64,000 bases of DNA from NCBI RefSeq assembly GCF_002929805.1, contig NZ_PJJM01000097.1, forward strand, positions 1 to 64,000, given 5' to 3'. Under the pieces are notes generated by a model. That model was given only the letters and a program-made list of their open reading frames with translations, did no database searches and was not told the DNA's origin. The first letter of the stretch is position 1; every line of letters begins with the position of its first letter. The translations under genes and the position numbers were made by a program. Positions 33,671 through 41,823 of this stretch are shown in pieces. The DNA comes from Cryobacterium sp. Y50. GTDB taxonomy: Bacteria; Actinomycetota; Actinomycetes; Actinomycetales; Microbacteriaceae.

Positions 33671-35113
33671 CTACTCCGCCGCGTGCGCCTCCAAAAATGC
33701 ATATACCTCGGAGTCGTCGACCCCCGGAAATGTGCCGGACGGCAGCGGCGACAGCACGTGCGCGTGCAATCGGGCGCTCGGCCAGGCCCGGCCGGCCCAG
33801 CGCGCGGCTGCGTCCGAATTCGGCCGTCGGCAGCACGACTCATCGGGACAGCGCGACACCGTGCGCTGCGTGGTCTCCCTCCCACGAAACCACTTCGCCT
33901 GCGCAAACGGAACGCCGACGCTGATCGAGAACTCACCGGCATCCGTTGACCCGGTCTGGGTTGCCGACCAAAAAGTACCGGCCGGAGTGTCGGTGTACTG
34001 GTAGTACTCGGTGGTGCGGTTGGTGTGGGTGAAGGCGCTGCGCGCGCTCCACTGCTTGCAGACGTACTGGCCCTCGATCGACCCGGTCACGTCCACAGGA
34101 AACGGCAGGTCGTCGTTCTCGTACCCCTTTTGCAGGGCGCCGTCGCCGTTGACGCGCAGAAAATGCAGGGTCATGTCGAGGTGCGAGGTGGCGAGATTGG
34201 TCAGTCGCAACGCCGCAGCCTCGTGCGTCACGCCGAAGGTGTCACGAAAGTCCTCCACCGACAGCTCGCGCTCCTGCTTGGCATTCGACAGAAAGGCGAC
34301 GGATGCCTCGCGCGGCATCAAACACGCCGCCGCGAAGTAGTTGATCTCGAGCCGCTGCCAGAGGAACTGCGCGTAGCTGCCCGGCCGTTCGTGCCCGAGC
34401 AGCCGGTGCCCCATCGCCTGCAGGGCCATCGACCGCAGGCCATGCCCGCCGGGAATCGACGCGGGCGGCAGGTAAATGCGCCCATTGGCCAGGTCGGTCA
34501 CCGAGCGGGTGGAGTTGGGCAGATCGTTCACGTAGATAAGACTGAATCCGAGCTGATCGGCCATAACGCTCACCTCGCGGTGAGTGAGCGCTCCCGAGAC
34601 GTGGCCGCTCGCGCGAACCCGTTCCTCGACCAGTTCCTCGATGGCCGGCAGATAGTTGCCTTGCTCCCGCATCCGTTCGCGCAGTTCGGTATTGGCCCGC
34701 CGTGCTTCTTCGGGTGTCGCGATGGCTTCGCTGGCCCGGCGGGACAGCTCCCGGTGTAGCCCGAGCAGCGATTCGATGGCGGGCAGCGGCATTCCCTTGG
34801 TTACCTTCACAACGGGAAGGCCGAGCGCCCCGTAGAGCGGGTTCTTCTGAGCGCGATCGAGTTCGATCTCCAGCGCAGCCCGGTTGTTCGGCGCTTCCCG
34901 GCGCAGCAGCTCGGCCAGGTCAACCGCGAGCGCGGTCGCGAGGTCCTGCAGGGTCGACAGCTTCGGCTCGCGGCGCCCGTTCTCGATCAGCGACAGCTGA
35001 CTGCCGGCGAGGTGAACGAGCTCACCGAGTTGGTCGAGGGTGAGACCGCGCTCCCCCCGAAAATGACGGATGCGGTGGCCGAGCATGATCAGATCGGAGG
35101 ATTGAGTCGACAT
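33671..35113 (-). CDS. ramB: RamB-type regulator of acetate/carbon metabolism (XRE HTH, ScfR family)
   Basis: A 480-residue protein. Residues 10-68 are an XRE helix-turn-helix (LGHRIRHFRGERGLTLDQLG). Residues about 160-310 are an IrrE-like domain whose metalloprotease motif has decayed to MGHRLLGHE, so it is not a protease. Residues 310-480 are the ScfR-type C-terminal domain. The layout and length match RamB of Corynebacterium, a regulator of acetate and glyoxylate genes. It is divergent from pckG across 187 bp. That it controls pckG is inference. Confidence 0.85.
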   Translation of the reverse strand: MSTQSSDLIMLGHRIRHFRGERGLTLDQLGELVHLAGSQLSLIENGRREPKLSTLQDLATALAVDLAELLRREAPNNRAALEIELDRAQKNPLYGALGLPVVKVTKGMPLPAIESLLGLHRELSRRASEAIATPEEARRANTELRERMREQGNYLPAIEELVEERVRASGHVSGALTHREVSVMADQLGFSLIYVNDLPNSTRSVTDLANGRIYLPPASIPGGHGLRSMALQAMGHRLLGHERPGSYAQFLWQRLEINYFAAACLMPREASVAFLSNAKQERELSVEDFRDTFGVTHEAAALRLTNLATSHLDMTLHFLRVNGDGALQKGYENDDLPFPVDVTGSIEGQYVCKQWSARSAFTHTNRTTEYYQYTDTPAGTFWSATQTGSTDAGEFSISVGVPFAQAKWFRGRETTQRTVSRCPDESCCRRPNSDAAARWAGRAWPSARLHAHVLSPLPSGTFPGVDDSEVYAFLEAHAAE

Positions 35114-35129
35114 TCCTTAACGATATCTA

Positions 35130-35145
35130 AAGAATTGCATTTCTT
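35130..35145. promoter_or_regulatory. AT-rich inverted repeat between ramB and pckG
   Basis: AAGAA-TTGCAT-TTCTT is an inverted repeat 17 bp upstream of the ramB start and about 156 bp upstream of pckG. The central TTGCA resembles the TTTGCAAA core of RamB/PrpR sites. The match is partial. Confidence 0.4.
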
Positions 35146-35300
35146 AAGTAGCAATAGTGCAGGTTCGAAGGTCAAAGCAGGGTCATTCTTGGTGTGTAAG
35201 ACGAAATTATGGTTTCGCACAACGTCTGACAGCAACGAGGCCGACGTTTTTGATCATTTCGCAACTTTTTTCGACACCCGACGACCGGAAAGGCCAGCAT

Positions 35301-37151
35301 ATGACTCTCACCAACTCTTCCCTCCAGACCAACGAGGAGGCATACCCGACGCGTGCGGGCAGCACCGACCCCAACCTGCAGGCTTGGGTCGACGAGATAG
35401 CCCGCCTGACCGAACCCGACGCGATCGTCTGGTGCGACGGCTCCAAGTGCGAGGCCAACGAGCTCTCTAAACTGCTTGTCGCCTCCGGCCAGCTCATTCG
35501 TCTGAACCCGGAATGGCGCCCCAACAGCTTTCTCGCCCGCACCAACCCGAAGGACGTTGCCCGCGTCGAGAATCGCACCTTCATCTGCTCCAACGATGAA
35601 GCGGATGCCGGCCCCACCAATAACTGGGCCGAACCGGCCAAGATGCGCGCCGAATTGCGCGGTGTCTTCGCCGGCAGCATGCGCGGTCGAACGATGTATA
35701 TCGTTCCATTCTCGATGGGCCCCCTCGGCGGCCCCATCTCGCAGCTCGGCGTAGAGATCACCGATTCCCCCTACGTCGTGCTCAACATGGGCATCATGAC
35801 GCGCATGGGCGAGGCCGTGCTGACCATGATCGAAGCCGGCGACCCGTGGGTACACACAGTGCACAGCGTCGGGTACCCGCTCGTCGACGCATCCGGAATC
35901 ACCCGCCCCGACGTGGAATGGCCCTGCAACGATGACAAATACATCGTGCAGTTCCCCGACACCCGCGAGGTCTGGTCCTACGGCTCGGGCTATGGCGGAA
36001 ACGCCCTGCTCTCCAAAAAGTCTTTCGCGCTGCGCATCGCGTCGGTGATGGGCCGCGACGAGGGCTGGCTGGCCGAGCACATGCTGCTGATCAAGCTGAT
36101 CTCGCCAGAGGGCGGCGTGTTCCATGTTGCTGCCGCGTTCCCCTCGGCCTGTGGCAAGACCAACCTGTCGATGCTGCGCCCGACCATCCCCGGCTGGAAG
36201 GTCGAGACCATCGGCGACGACATCGCGTGGCTGCGCCAGGGCGAAGACGGTCGTCTCTGGGCGATCAACCCGGAAGCCGGTTTCTTCGGAGTCGCCCCCG
36301 GAACCGGCGAAACCACCAATCCGACCGCCGTGTCCACCATGTGGGGCAACACGATCTTCACCAACGTCGCCCTGCGCGACGACGGAGATGTCTGGTGGGA
36401 AGGCCTCACCGACAAGGCTCCGGATCACCTGATCGACTGGGAGGGCAAGGACTGGACGCCTAACTCCGGTCGTACCGCCGCGCACCCGAACTCGCGCTTC
36501 ACCGTTGCGGCCGCCCAGTGCCCGTCGATCGCCGACGACTGGGAGGCGGCCGGCGGTGTGCCGATCGACGCCATCGTCTTCGGCGGCCGTCGGGCGACCA
36601 ACGTTCCGCTGGTCGCCCAGGCCCGCAGTTGGAAGCACGGCGTTTTCATGGGAGCCACAATCTCCTCCGAGAAGACCGCGGCCGCTGACGGTATCGTCGG
36701 TGAGCTGCGTCGTGACCCGTTCGCGATGCTCCCGTTCTGCGGCTACAACATGGCCGACTACTGGGGTCACTGGCTCAAGGTCGGCAAGGAACTAGGCACC
36801 AACGCTCCGGCGATCTTCCAAGTGAACTGGTTCCGCAAGGGGCCCGATGGCGACTTCATCTGGCCCGGATTCGGCGAGAACTCGAGGGTTCTCGAGTGGA
36901 TGATTCGCCGCATCACGGGCAGCGCCGACGCCATCGACACCCCGATCGGCCTGCTCCCGGCCGAAGGCGGCCTCAACCTCGACGGTCTCGACCTGTCCCA
37001 GGAAGCCGTCGACCAGCTGTTTGCGATCGATCAGACGAGCTGGCTCGCCGAGTGCGACCTGACCGAGGAATACTTCGACAAGTTCGGCGACCGTGTGCCG
37101 CCGGCACTTCGCGCCGAACTCGCGAGCGTGCGTTACCACCTCAAGGACTAG
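35301..37151 (+). CDS. pckG: Phosphoenolpyruvate carboxykinase (GTP)
   Basis: A 616-residue GTP-dependent PEPCK, the normal length. The P-loop is [13 protein letters not shown], the kinase-2 segment is [12 protein letters not shown], and the guanine pocket lies around [17 protein letters not shown]. It converts oxaloacetate and GTP to phosphoenolpyruvate, the entry to gluconeogenesis and part of anaplerosis in Actinobacteria. The ATG at 35301 is preceded by GGAAAGG; the open frame upstream is non-coding. Confidence 0.97.
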   Translation: MTLTNSSLQTNEEAYPTRAGSTDPNLQAWVDEIARLTEPDAIVWCDGSKCEANELSKLLVASGQLIRLNPEWRPNSFLARTNPKDVARVENRTFICSNDEADAGPTNNWAEPAKMRAELRGVFAGSMRGRTMYIVPFSMGPLGGPISQLGVEITDSPYVVLNMGIMTRMGEAVLTMIEAGDPWVHTVHSVGYPLVDASGITRPDVEWPCNDDKYIVQFPDTREVWSYGSGYGGNALLSKKSFALRIASVMGRDEGWLAEHMLLIKLISPEGGVFHVAAAFPSACGKTNLSMLRPTIPGWKVETIGDDIAWLRQGEDGRLWAINPEAGFFGVAPGTGETTNPTAVSTMWGNTIFTNVALRDDGDVWWEGLTDKAPDHLIDWEGKDWTPNSGRTAAHPNSRFTVAAAQCPSIADDWEAAGGVPIDAIVFGGRRATNVPLVAQARSWKHGVFMGATISSEKTAAADGIVGELRRDPFAMLPFCGYNMADYWGHWLKVGKELGTNAPAIFQVNWFRKGPDGDFIWPGFGENSRVLEWMIRRITGSADAIDTPIGLLPAEGGLNLDGLDLSQEAVDQLFAIDQTSWLAECDLTEEYFDKFGDRVPPALRAELASVRYHLKD

Positions 37152-37168
37152 CTTCCAGAGCTCGTTCA

Positions 37169-37201
37169 AACGGCCCCGTCACGACCAATGAGGGGGCCGT
37201 T
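37169..37201 (+). terminator. Hairpin terminator after pckG
   Basis: AACGGCCCC pairs perfectly with GGGGCCGTT around a 15-nt loop, starting 17 nt after the pckG stop. No strong T-run follows (CTCGTGTG). Confidence 0.75.
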
Positions 37202-37239
37202 CTCGTGTGTCGGGTCTCGCGCAGCCGTAGGATGCCAGA

Positions 37240-38517
37240 ATGCAACACGACAGCGCTGCGCAGGTACGCCGCGGCACGAACCTGCCGAGGATGGGCAATT
37301 TTAACCGTGCCGTCATGCTGGACTACATCCGCCGCTCCGAGGGCGGGCTCAGCCGGGTTGCGCTCGGCCGGCTCACCGGGCTCTCGGCGCAAACCGTCTC
37401 CAACATCTGTCGCAAACTGCTCGACCAGGGAGTGGTGCGAGAAGCCGAGAAAGAGATCACTGGCCCCGGCAAGCCACGCACGATTCTGCGGCTGAATCCC
37501 GGCGCAGTACTGGCCGTCGGCGTGCACCTGGACCCCGCCGTGATTACCTTCGTCATCATCGACCTCGCTGGCGGCGTGGTGGCGCACTCCCGCCGATACA
37601 CTCCGGACGCCACCGATCCGGCCCGCATCATCGCAGAAATGTCACAAGAAATTGAACGGCTGATCCGCGACTCAGGCGTCGACCGCACGAGAATTTCCGG
37701 GCTCGGTGTCGCCAGCCCAGGGCCGATCGACCCCGTGCACGGCACCGTAATCGACCCGCCAAACCTCAGCGGTTGGCACCGCGTTCCATTGCGGTCCGCT
37801 CTTGCCGAAGTGACCGGGCTCCACACAATCGTTGACAAAGACGTCACTGCCGCTGCGGTCGCTGAACACTGGTTTGGTGGCGCCAGTGGTGCCGGCAGTT
37901 TTGTTTTTTTCTATCTCGGCACTGGGCTGGGAGCCGGTCTTGTGCTCGATGGCGAAATCGTGCGCGGTCGTTCACACAATGCCGGGGAGATCGGGCACAT
38001 CGTGACCGACCCGGACGGCGCCCTGTGCGACTGCGGGCTCCGTGGCTGTCTCGCTGTTACCTGCACCCCCGCGAGTCTCGTCGCAGAAGCCGAAGCACTC
38101 GGCCTCAAACTGACGGGCCCCGCGGCGTCGGATGTACCCACGTCGTCGGTCAATGCCGCCCACGACATCGACGTGAAATTCAGCGCATTGTGCCAATTGT
38201 CTGATTCCGGTGACCCTGCCGCTGAGGAGGTCCTTGAACGGTCGGTGATCCGGGTCGTCAACGCCGTCTCGATGATCACCAACCTTCTTGACGTCGATCG
38301 GGTCGTATTTGGTGGCCCGTACTGGTCCCGGCTCCGGGAACGCTACCTCCGGCGCATCCCATCATTGCTCGACGGTCTCACGGCGGCCCGCAGCATCCAT
38401 CGCGTTGGCGTGGTTGGTACTGGGGTGGGTGAAGATGTGGGCGCCATTGGTGCAGCCTGCCTCGTGCTGGACCACACGCTCGCTCCGCGCGCAGCTTCGC
38501 TTCTGCTCGCTGAGTAA
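37240..38517 (+). CDS. ROK-family transcriptional regulator
   Basis: A 425-residue ROK protein. An N-terminal winged helix (RRSEGGLSRVALGRLTGLSA, QTVSNICRKLLDQGVV) is followed by a sugar-kinase-fold domain with the ATP-like loop VGVHLDPAVITF, the ROK stretch FYLGTGLGAGLVLDGEIVRG and the zinc cluster CDCGLRGC. A NagC/XylR-type repressor is likely. It is directly upstream of a sugar ABC operon and alpha-mannosidase, so it probably senses a mannose-derived sugar. Confidence 0.9.
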   Translation: MQHDSAAQVRRGTNLPRMGNFNRAVMLDYIRRSEGGLSRVALGRLTGLSAQTVSNICRKLLDQGVVREAEKEITGPGKPRTILRLNPGAVLAVGVHLDPAVITFVIIDLAGGVVAHSRRYTPDATDPARIIAEMSQEIERLIRDSGVDRTRISGLGVASPGPIDPVHGTVIDPPNLSGWHRVPLRSALAEVTGLHTIVDKDVTAAAVAEHWFGGASGAGSFVFFYLGTGLGAGLVLDGEIVRGRSHNAGEIGHIVTDPDGALCDCGLRGCLAVTCTPASLVAEAEALGLKLTGPAASDVPTSSVNAAHDIDVKFSALCQLSDSGDPAAEEVLERSVIRVVNAVSMITNLLDVDRVVFGGPYWSRLRERYLRRIPSLLDGLTAARSIHRVGVVGTGVGEDVGAIGAACLVLDHTLAPRAASLLLAE

Positions 38518-38547
38518 CGGCTGGGTAAATGTCTGAGCAAAGGCTTG

Positions 38548-38565
38548 TCGAATATATCCATTCGA
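38548..38565. promoter_or_regulatory. Palindrome upstream of the mannoside ABC operon
   Basis: TCGAAT-ATATCC-ATTCGA is a perfect 6-bp inverted repeat with a 6-bp spacer, 74-91 bp upstream of the binding-protein start. Candidate operator for the adjacent ROK regulator. Confidence 0.55.
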
Positions 38566-38638
38566 TTTATTCTTGCCACGTATAAGGCCACATGGCTGGC
38601 AGCTGCCCGTGGGGGCATCTTGGGAGCAAAGGAGCACC

Positions 38639-39994
38639 ATGCATCGCAACGTACGTTTCGCCGTGTCCGTGTTGGCAGTGACCTCGATGGTCGCGCTGGT
38701 CGGCTGCTCGACAGCCGCAGATAACGACGGTGATACCCAGACTCTGAAGATCGTTTATCAGGAGACCGATTCCTTCACCGCACTCGACACCCTCTTCACG
38801 AAGATCAAACCCGAGTTCGAGGCCGCCCATGATGGTGTCACCGTGGAATTGCAGCCGATCCAGGCGAATGATGACGACTACTCCACAAAGCTCGCGCTGT
38901 CGCAGCAGTCGGGCGAGACAGCACCGGACGTCTTCTATGAAGACACCTTCCGTCTGCGCTCCGACATCGATGCCGGGTACCTGCTCAACCTCGATGATCA
39001 TGTCGCCGGCTGGGACGATTGGTCCCAGTTCAATGAGGGGGCCAAGGCGGCGGGAATGGGAGACGATGGCAGCATCTATGCCGTGCCGCTCGGAACCGAC
39101 ACCCGCGCAATCTGGTACAGCAAACCGGTTCTGGAAGCCGCCGGAATCACCATTCCCTGGCAGCCGGAGACCTGGGACGATATTCTCGAGGTCGCGCGCG
39201 CCATCCAAGACAGCCAGCCAGCCGTCGTACCCTTCAACATGTATGCCGGCAAGGGCACCGGCGAGGGCACCGTCATGCAGAGCTTTTACGAGCTGCTCTA
39301 TGGCACCGGTGACGAGCTGTACAACGAGGACGAACAGAAATGGGTCGTCGGCTCCGACGGTTTCAAGGACTCGCTGGACTTTCTCAAGACGCTCTACGAC
39401 GAAGGGCTGGCCGTGACCCCGGCCGAGGCCCTCGACGCCAACGTCTGGAAGAAGGTTTTCGGCGAACTCTTTCCGCAGGGCAAACTCGGCGGTACGGTCG
39501 AGGGCTCCTACACCCCGTCCTTTTGGCAGGAAGGCGGCTCGTATGCCTGGCCCGAATACGTCGATGATATGGGCGTCGCGGCCTTTCCCACCCAGAACGG
39601 TGAGGCCCCGCAGGGCGTGAGTATGTCGGGCGGCTGGACGCTCGCCGTCGGAGCGAAGACGGAGAACCCCGACCTCGCTTTCGAATTTCTCACCCTCGCG
39701 CTCAACCAGGAGAACGCGCTCTGGTACGACATCAACAATTCGCAGATCGCGGTGCGAGCGGATGTTGCGAGCGAACAAAGCTACCTCGAGGCTAACCCGT
39801 TCGTGGCAGCGGTCACGGATCTCGTCTCGGTGACGCACTTCCGGCCGGCGACATCGGATTACCCGAAGATTTCCGCTGAGGTGCAGGCCGCAACGGAAGC
39901 GGTCATCACAGGGCAGCTCCGCGTCGACGACGCGGCGGCCGCCTATGACGCGGCCGTCGAAGGCATCGTCGGTTCAGACAAGGTCACCGACTAA
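38639..39994 (+). CDS. Sugar ABC transporter substrate-binding lipoprotein
   Basis: A 451-residue type 1 extracellular solute-binding protein. The signal peptide ends in a lipobox (LVGCS, Cys about 23). The mature part has the two-lobe pattern of sugar receptors: APDVFYEDTFRLRSDID, YAVPLGTDTRAIWYSKPVLE and SMSGGWTLAVGAKTENPDLA. The ATG at 38639 follows AAAGGAGC. First gene of an operon with two permeases and a GH38 mannosidase, so the cargo is probably a mannoside. Confidence 0.9.
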   Translation: MHRNVRFAVSVLAVTSMVALVGCSTAADNDGDTQTLKIVYQETDSFTALDTLFTKIKPEFEAAHDGVTVELQPIQANDDDYSTKLALSQQSGETAPDVFYEDTFRLRSDIDAGYLLNLDDHVAGWDDWSQFNEGAKAAGMGDDGSIYAVPLGTDTRAIWYSKPVLEAAGITIPWQPETWDDILEVARAIQDSQPAVVPFNMYAGKGTGEGTVMQSFYELLYGTGDELYNEDEQKWVVGSDGFKDSLDFLKTLYDEGLAVTPAEALDANVWKKVFGELFPQGKLGGTVEGSYTPSFWQEGGSYAWPEYVDDMGVAAFPTQNGEAPQGVSMSGGWTLAVGAKTENPDLAFEFLTLALNQENALWYDINNSQIAVRADVASEQSYLEANPFVAAVTDLVSVTHFRPATSDYPKISAEVQAATEAVITGQLRVDDAAAAYDAAVEGIVGSDKVTD

Positions 39995-39996
39995 CG

Positions 39997-40932
39997 ATGA
40001 CCGCGGAGGTGATCGTACCTGCCCTGGCGGGTCCGGCGCCCGCCGGGCGGACCGGTCGCCGGCAGAAGCCTACGACGACTTGGCGGCTGCTACCGATCCT
40101 GCCGGCAATCGTGTTGTTGCTGATTTTCCTCGCCGGACCAGTCGTCTGGTCGTTCTACGGTTCTTTCACCAACGCGTCGCTCACTGGTGTGAACGCGCAA
40201 AATCCGGCGTGGATAGGGTTCGGCAACTACCTGCGGCTGTTCTCCGACCCGGTCTTCCCGCTCTCGCTCGGACTCACCGTGGTGTTCGTGTTGGCGTCGG
40301 CGATCGTCGGACAGAACTTCCTCGGTCTCGGCATCGCCTTGCTCATGAACCGTGCCCATCGCTTTGTGGCTGGTGCGGTCGGCACCTGCGTCGTTGCTGC
40401 CTGGGTTCTGCCCGAGATTGTGGCGGCTTTCGTGGCCTATGCCTACTTCAGCCAGGACGGCACGCTCAACCAACTGCTCGCCGCGCTCGGCATGACCGGC
40501 CCGAACTGGCTCTACAGCTTTCCGATGCTCGCCATCGTGCTCGCCAATGTCTGGCGGGGCACCGCGTTCTCCATGATGGTTTACCGGGCAGCACTCAACG
40601 ATGTGCCGATCGAGATCACCGAGGCGGCAATGATCGATGGTGCCGGTGGTGCCAAACGCTTGTTCCTAATCACCATCCCGATGATCAAATCGAGCATTAC
40701 CACCAACCTCATGCTGATCACCCTGCAAACACTGTCGGTGTTCACCCTGGTCTGGGTGATGACAGCCGGCGGTCCAGGCAACCAGAGCACGATCCTTCCG
40801 GTGATGGCCTTCCAGGAGGCCTTCCGGTTCAGCGACATCGGCTACGGCACGGCGATCGCCACAGTGATGCTCCTCATTGGTGCGGTCTTCTCCATCATCT
40901 ACATTCGCGCATTGCGCCCGAGTAAGGGGTAA
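39997..40932 (+). CDS. Sugar ABC transporter permease (MalF type)
   Basis: A 311-residue permease with six membrane helices. The coupling loop EITEAAMIDGAGGAKRLFLI matches the EAA motif that docks on the ATPase. It follows the binding-protein gene by 2 nt. No ATPase gene is in the operon, so a shared MsiK-like ATPase encoded elsewhere is expected. Confidence 0.9.
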   Translation: MTAEVIVPALAGPAPAGRTGRRQKPTTTWRLLPILPAIVLLLIFLAGPVVWSFYGSFTNASLTGVNAQNPAWIGFGNYLRLFSDPVFPLSLGLTVVFVLASAIVGQNFLGLGIALLMNRAHRFVAGAVGTCVVAAWVLPEIVAAFVAYAYFSQDGTLNQLLAALGMTGPNWLYSFPMLAIVLANVWRGTAFSMMVYRAALNDVPIEITEAAMIDGAGGAKRLFLITIPMIKSSITTNLMLITLQTLSVFTLVWVMTAGGPGNQSTILPVMAFQEAFRFSDIGYGTAIATVMLLIGAVFSIIYIRALRPSKG

Positions 40933-40934
40933 TT

Positions 40935-41816
40935 GTGACCAACCTCACTGCGGTGGTCCCCGTTGCGACGCGGCCGGGAGCATCCGTCGCATCGCCGAAA
41001 AAGGCCGTGAGCGCGCTGCTCGCCAACGGCATTCTCGTGCTCATCGGGCTATGTTTTCTGCTGCCTCTGGCGTGGCTCGTGCTGGCCTCGCTCGACGTGC
41101 GGGCGAGCTATCAGACGCAGATTCCCGAACTGCTCTCGCTGGAGAATTTTCGGGCCGTGCTCACCCCCGACCTCACCTTTCGGCCCCTGTGGAACAGTTT
41201 TCTGCTCTCGGCTGGTGCATCGGTCGTGACCGTCGTCGCATCAGTTCTCGCCGCCTACCCGTTGTCCCGATATTCGATGCGCTTCAATAAGCCGTTCATG
41301 TACGCCATTCTGTTTGGCACCTGCCTTCCGATCACGGCGATCATGGTTCCCGTCTACAGTTTGTTCGTGCGGTTGCAGCTGATCGATTCGATGGGCGCGA
41401 CCATTCTCTTCATGGCGGCGACCTCGCTACCGATGTCTATCTGGATGACCAAGAACTTCATGGACTCGGTGCCGATCAGCCTCGAGGAAGCCGCCTGGGT
41501 CGACGGGGCGAGCGCCATGACAGCGTTGCGTCGCATCGTCGTGCCGCTGATGCGACCGGGGCTCGGGGTGGTTTTCATTTTCGTGTTCGTCCAGGCCTGG
41601 GGAAACTTCTTCGTGCCGTTCATTCTGTTACTGTCGCCGAGCAAACAGCCGGCAGCGGTGAGCATTTACAGCTTCTTCGGACAGTTCGGGGCGATTGCCT
41701 ACGGCCAACTCGCGGCATTCTCGTTGCTCTATTCTGTTCCGGTGATACTTCTCTACGCACTCGTTTCGCGCGGCATGGGAGCCTCCTTCTGCCTGTCGGG
41801 TGCGATTAAAGGTTAG
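40935..41816 (+). CDS. Sugar ABC transporter permease (MalG type)
   Basis: A 293-residue permease, second membrane subunit of the sugar importer, with six helices and the EAA loop SLEEAAWVDGASAMTALRRI. GTG start 2 nt after the previous stop. The short C-terminal tail (FCLSGAIKG) is typical of MalG-type permeases. Confidence 0.9.
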   Translation: MTNLTAVVPVATRPGASVASPKKAVSALLANGILVLIGLCFLLPLAWLVLASLDVRASYQTQIPELLSLENFRAVLTPDLTFRPLWNSFLLSAGASVVTVVASVLAAYPLSRYSMRFNKPFMYAILFGTCLPITAIMVPVYSLFVRLQLIDSMGATILFMAATSLPMSIWMTKNFMDSVPISLEEAAWVDGASAMTALRRIVVPLMRPGLGVVFIFVFVQAWGNFFVPFILLLSPSKQPAAVSIYSFFGQFGAIAYGQLAAFSLLYSVPVILLYALVSRGMGASFCLSGAIKG

Positions 41817-41823
41817 GGTCAAC

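Noticed and set aside
35172..36770. A 500-residue frame antisense to pckG
   Set aside because: PEP carboxykinase is unmistakable on the other strand. The antisense frame has no motifs or ribosome site.
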